A program made the translations under genes and the position numbers. 9,250 nucleotides of DNA from an uncultured Methylocystaceae bacterium. GTDB lineage: Bacteria; Pseudomonadota; Alphaproteobacteria; Rhizobiales; Beijerinckiaceae. The notes under the pieces were generated by a model that ran no database searches, was not told the DNA's origin, and saw only the letters and a list, made by a program, of their open reading frames with translations. Location: positions 1 to 9,250 of the forward strand of contig CAMFKC010000052.1 of NCBI GenBank assembly GCA_945956975.1, written 5' to 3'. The number at the start of each line of letters is the position of its first letter. Position 1 is the stretch's first letter. Positions 7,094 to 9,250 of the stretch are shown here, piece by piece.

Positions 7094-7740
7094 CGCCGCG
7101 CCAACGCGGATTGCTGCTCGATTTCGGCGGCGTGATCTCAGTCACGCTGTTCGAGCGCCATCGCCTCAGCGAGAAGCTGCTCGGCCTGCCAGAGGGCGTC
7201 CTGACCTGGCGCGGACCGTTCGACCCTGCAAGCGACGGCCTCTGGCGCGACATGCTCGGCGGCCGGATCAGCGAACGCGAATATTGGGCGCTGCGGGCGA
7301 AGGAAACCGGCGCGCGGGTGGGCGAAGACTGGGACATGCTGGCGATGATCCAGCGCACGATGGGCGAAGACCCGAATCTTCATGTTCGGCCACAGGCGCG
7401 CGACATCATCTATCTGGCCAAGGCTGCGGGCCGGCGTGTTGGCATCCTCTCGAACGAACTGGAACTCTTCTACGGCGCCGACGCCATGGCGAAGCTTGAC
7501 GTGCTCAAGCTGATGGACAGCCTGATCGACGCCACGCACACGAAAATCCTCAAGCCCGACCCACGCGCCTACGCGCTCGGGTGCGATGCGCTCGGGCTTG
7601 CGCCCGAACTGGTCGTCTTTGTCGATGACCAGGAGCGCAACATCGAGGGTGCGCGCAAAGCAGGCCTTGTCGCCATCCACTTCAACGTCGCCGACCCCGC
7701 GGGCTCCTTCGCACAGGCGGCCGACGCGCTCGAACTCTGA
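7090..7740 (+). CDS. HAD-superfamily hydrolase, subfamily IA
   Basis: 216-residue cytoplasmic HAD protein, probably a small-molecule phosphatase or related hydrolase. Motif I is LLLDFGGVIS with nucleophile Asp11. The usual second acid (DxD) is Gly13, as in a known DFGGV-type branch that includes epoxide-hydrolase-like and YihX-like members. A helical cap (about 15-100) follows. Then come motif II ILSNE (Ser121), motif III Lys155 in LKPDPRAY and motif IV VFVDDQERNIEGARKAG (Asp179/Asp180). The fold is therefore complete, but without Asp at position 13 the second catalytic step of a classic phosphatase is uncertain. The start codon overlaps the aminotransferase stop (ATGA at 7090-7093). It is followed after 10 bp by the flavoprotein gene, so the three are very likely one operon. 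The substrate is unknown. Confidence 0.88.
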   Translation: MTPRQRGLLLDFGGVISVTLFERHRLSEKLLGLPEGVLTWRGPFDPASDGLWRDMLGGRISEREYWALRAKETGARVGEDWDMLAMIQRTMGEDPNLHVRPQARDIIYLAKAAGRRVGILSNELELFYGADAMAKLDVLKLMDSLIDATHTKILKPDPRAYALGCDALGLAPELVVFVDDQERNIEGARKAGLVAIHFNVADPAGSFAQAADALEL

Positions 7741-7750
7741 AGGCTCTTCG

Positions 7751-8749
7751 ATGACCGCATCCTGGTTGGACGATATCGAACCGCGCCTGTCGCTGCCGAT
7801 GATCGTCGCCCCGATGTTCCTCGTTTCAGGCGTCGAACTTGTGACCGCCGCCTGCGTGTCGGGCGTCGTCGGTTCCTTTCCGACCGTGAATTGCCGCACG
7901 TCCGAGGAACTCGACGGGTGGCTCGCCCGCATCAGCGCCGCCGTCGCCGAATCGGCGGATGCCTCTGGCCGAGCGGCCGCTCCGTGGTGCGCCAATCTGG
8001 TCGTTCACAAATCGAATGCGCGTCTGATGGACGACGTCGCCGTGCTCGTGCGCCACAGGCCGAAACTCGTCATCGCTTCCGTCGGCTCGCCAGCGCCCGT
8101 TATCGGCCCTTTGCACGACGCAGGCGCCCGTGTGCTCGTCGACGTCGCCACGATCCGCCACGCGGAGCGCGCAGTCGCCGCAGGCGCGGACGGTCTCGTA
8201 TTGCTGACCGCCGGCGCCGGCGGCCAGACCGGCTGGCTCAATCCGCTCGCTTTCGTGCGGGCCGTGCGCGAATTCTATGACGGTCCGCTCGTGCTCGCCG
8301 GCGGCGTGTCGGATGGTGCGGCGCTGTTCGCAGCGGAAGCGATGGGCTGCAGCCTTGCGTATATGGGCACGAAATTCATTGCGACGCGCGAGAGCATGGC
8401 GAAAGACGCGTACAAGAGCATGCTCGTCGGCGCGCGCGCCGACGACATACTCCTCACCCGCGCATTTACGGGCCTAGAAACCAATATGCTGCGGCCCTCG
8501 ATCGTCGCCGCGGGTCTCGACCCCGACAATCTGCCTGCGCGCGGGGCGATCGACATCGCGAAGGACATCAGCATCGAGGCGCGCGCCAACCGGCCGGAAC
8601 GCTGGCGCGACATCTGGAGCGCCGGCCACAGCGTATCGGGCGTGCAGGATGTGCCGAGCGTCGCCGAACTCGTCGGCAGGACGCGCGCCGAATACGATTC
8701 GGCGCGCGAAGCGCTCGAACTCAGAAGATCGAATAGGCGCCGTCGATGA
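7751..8749 (+). CDS. Nitronate monooxygenase-like FMN protein (2-nitropropane dioxygenase family), lacking the usual active-site His
   Basis: 332-residue TIM-barrel flavoprotein of the nitronate monooxygenase/FabK-like family. Family features are LPMIVAPMFLVSG at the first barrel strand (residues 15-27), the ANLVV strand (81-85), VDVATIRHAERAVAAGADGLV (130-150) and the FMN-phosphate region LVLAGGVSDG (180-189) followed by MGTKFIAT (205-212). The family's GGH motif, whose His acts as base in characterised nitronate monooxygenases, reads AGAGGQTGW here, with Gln159 in that place. FMN binding is likely, but nitronate oxidation is doubtful. The start at 7751 (MTASWLDD) has GAAGG 7 nt upstream, overlapping the HAD stop; the frame's longer upstream extension lies inside the HAD gene and is rejected. 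The last nine or so residues form an Arg-rich tail encoded where the gene overlaps the convergent SDR gene. It is third in the aminotransferase operon. Confidence 0.87.
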   Translation: MTASWLDDIEPRLSLPMIVAPMFLVSGVELVTAACVSGVVGSFPTVNCRTSEELDGWLARISAAVAESADASGRAAAPWCANLVVHKSNARLMDDVAVLVRHRPKLVIASVGSPAPVIGPLHDAGARVLVDVATIRHAERAVAAGADGLVLLTAGAGGQTGWLNPLAFVRAVREFYDGPLVLAGGVSDGAALFAAEAMGCSLAYMGTKFIATRESMAKDAYKSMLVGARADDILLTRAFTGLETNMLRPSIVAAGLDPDNLPARGAIDIAKDISIEARANRPERWRDIWSAGHSVSGVQDVPSVAELVGRTRAEYDSAREALELRRSNRRRR

Positions 8750-9250
8750 GAAACATCTCCGCCGTGTGATAGGATGAGCCCTTGCTCATGATGTAGACGG
8801 CAATGGCAGCAAAGTCCTCGGGCTTGCCGAAACGCCGCATCGGGATGCGCGGCATGACATTGGCGACGAATTTCTCGTTGGCGAAAAGTCCGCCGGTCAT
8901 TTCCGATTCGATCCAGCCCGGCAGGACGCAATGCGCGGTCACGCCGTAGCGCGCGAGCTCGACCGCCAGCGCGCGGACAATCGAATTCAGCGCGCCTTTC
9001 GTAGCCGCATAATGTTCGTTGCGCGCGGTGCCGGAAATGGACGCGAGGCTCGATGTCGCCACAAGGCGGCCGAAGGCGTCGCCCTTGCCGGCGCGGTCGC
9101 GCATGTGGCGTGCGGCATGCTGCAGCGTGAGCACCGCGCCGTCCAGATTGGTGGCGAGCATTTCGCGCCATTCGCTCTGTGGCCGGTCGATGAAGGAGCT
9201 GCGCCCGCCACCGCCGATGCCGGCATTGGCGAAGCAGCCGTCGACGCGGC
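8721..9250 (-). CDS. Short-chain dehydrogenase/reductase, 5' end cut by window edge
   Basis: C-terminal 175 residues of an NAD(P)(H)-dependent SDR that interconverts an alcohol and a carbonyl group. Visible are the NAG motif (CFANAGIGGGG), the LATNLDG helix and the classical catalytic triad: Ser in VATSSLAS, then Tyr and Lys in HYAATK (Tyr codon 9011-9009, Lys 8999-8997). The LPGWIESEM loop follows the triad, and the C-terminal FGKPEDFAAIAVYI and FLIDGAYSIF are typical. The Rossmann TGxxxGxG cofactor loop and start codon lie beyond 9250, so NAD versus NADP preference cannot be judged. It is transcribed toward the aminotransferase operon, and its last 29 bp overlap the end of the flavoprotein gene on the other strand. 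Its substrate may come from the neighbouring aminotransferase or CoA ligase, but this is inference. Confidence 0.92.
   Translation of the reverse strand, partial: RVDGCFANAGIGGGGRSSFIDRPQSEWREMLATNLDGAVLTLQHAARHMRDRAGKGDAFGRLVATSSLASISGTARNEHYAATKGALNSIVRALAVELARYGVTAHCVLPGWIESEMTGGLFANEKFVANVMPRIPMRRFGKPEDFAAIAVYIMSKGSSYHTAEMFLIDGAYSIF

Noticed and set aside
7586..7750. Longer start for the flavoprotein inside the HAD gene
   Set aside because: The added Arg/Ser-rich residues are an out-of-frame reading of the HAD gene; ATG 7751 has its own ribosome binding site.
1..9250. Search by eye for tRNA genes, CRISPR repeats, insertion-sequence ends, phage or defence genes
   Set aside because: No cloverleaf-like segment, spaced direct repeats, transposase motifs or defence domains were seen; coding content is continuous metabolic genes.

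Overview
The window looks like a chromosomal segment of an alphaproteobacterium, probably of the Hyphomicrobiales (Rhizobiales). The basis is a GC-rich sequence with strong third-position GC, a cellulose synthase closely resembling the Rhodobacter-type BcsA, and an adjacent BcsS-type outer-membrane protein, a family typical of these bacteria. Species cannot be named from the sequence alone. No RNA genes, insertion sequences, CRISPR arrays or phage genes are visible. Seven protein genes are supported; the outer two run off the window.

Left part (1-2734), a cellulose locus on the minus strand. bcsS (2521-1676) encodes a secreted beta-barrel protein. It is followed after 269 bp by bcsA (1406 to beyond position 1), the catalytic subunit that polymerises UDP-glucose. 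All core catalytic motifs of BcsA are present. Its C-terminal membrane segments and PilZ region lie outside the window. The two spacers (1407-1675 and 2522-2734) are the most AT-rich parts of the window. They hold GTTAAC motifs, a degenerate CtrA-like site and two small hairpins.

Middle and right part (2735-9250), a metabolic cluster read from a central 85-bp divergent intergenic region (5635-5719). Leftward are a Tm-1-like/UPF0261 protein of unknown function and an AMP-forming acyl-CoA synthetase. Rightward are a class III (omega) aminotransferase, a HAD hydrolase that overlaps it by an ATGA junction, and a nitronate-monooxygenase-like flavoprotein 10 bp further on. A short-chain dehydrogenase/reductase converges from the right edge, and its 3' end overlaps the flavoprotein gene by 29 bp.

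The cluster has the parts for handling an amine and an organic acid: transamination to a carbonyl compound, redox by the SDR, activation to a CoA thioester, plus a flavin enzyme and a phosphatase-like enzyme. The substrate cannot be read from the sequence. The combination of a Tm-1-like protein with an aminotransferase, a HAD protein and a flavoprotein that lacks the usual histidine is the best candidate here for an undescribed pathway.
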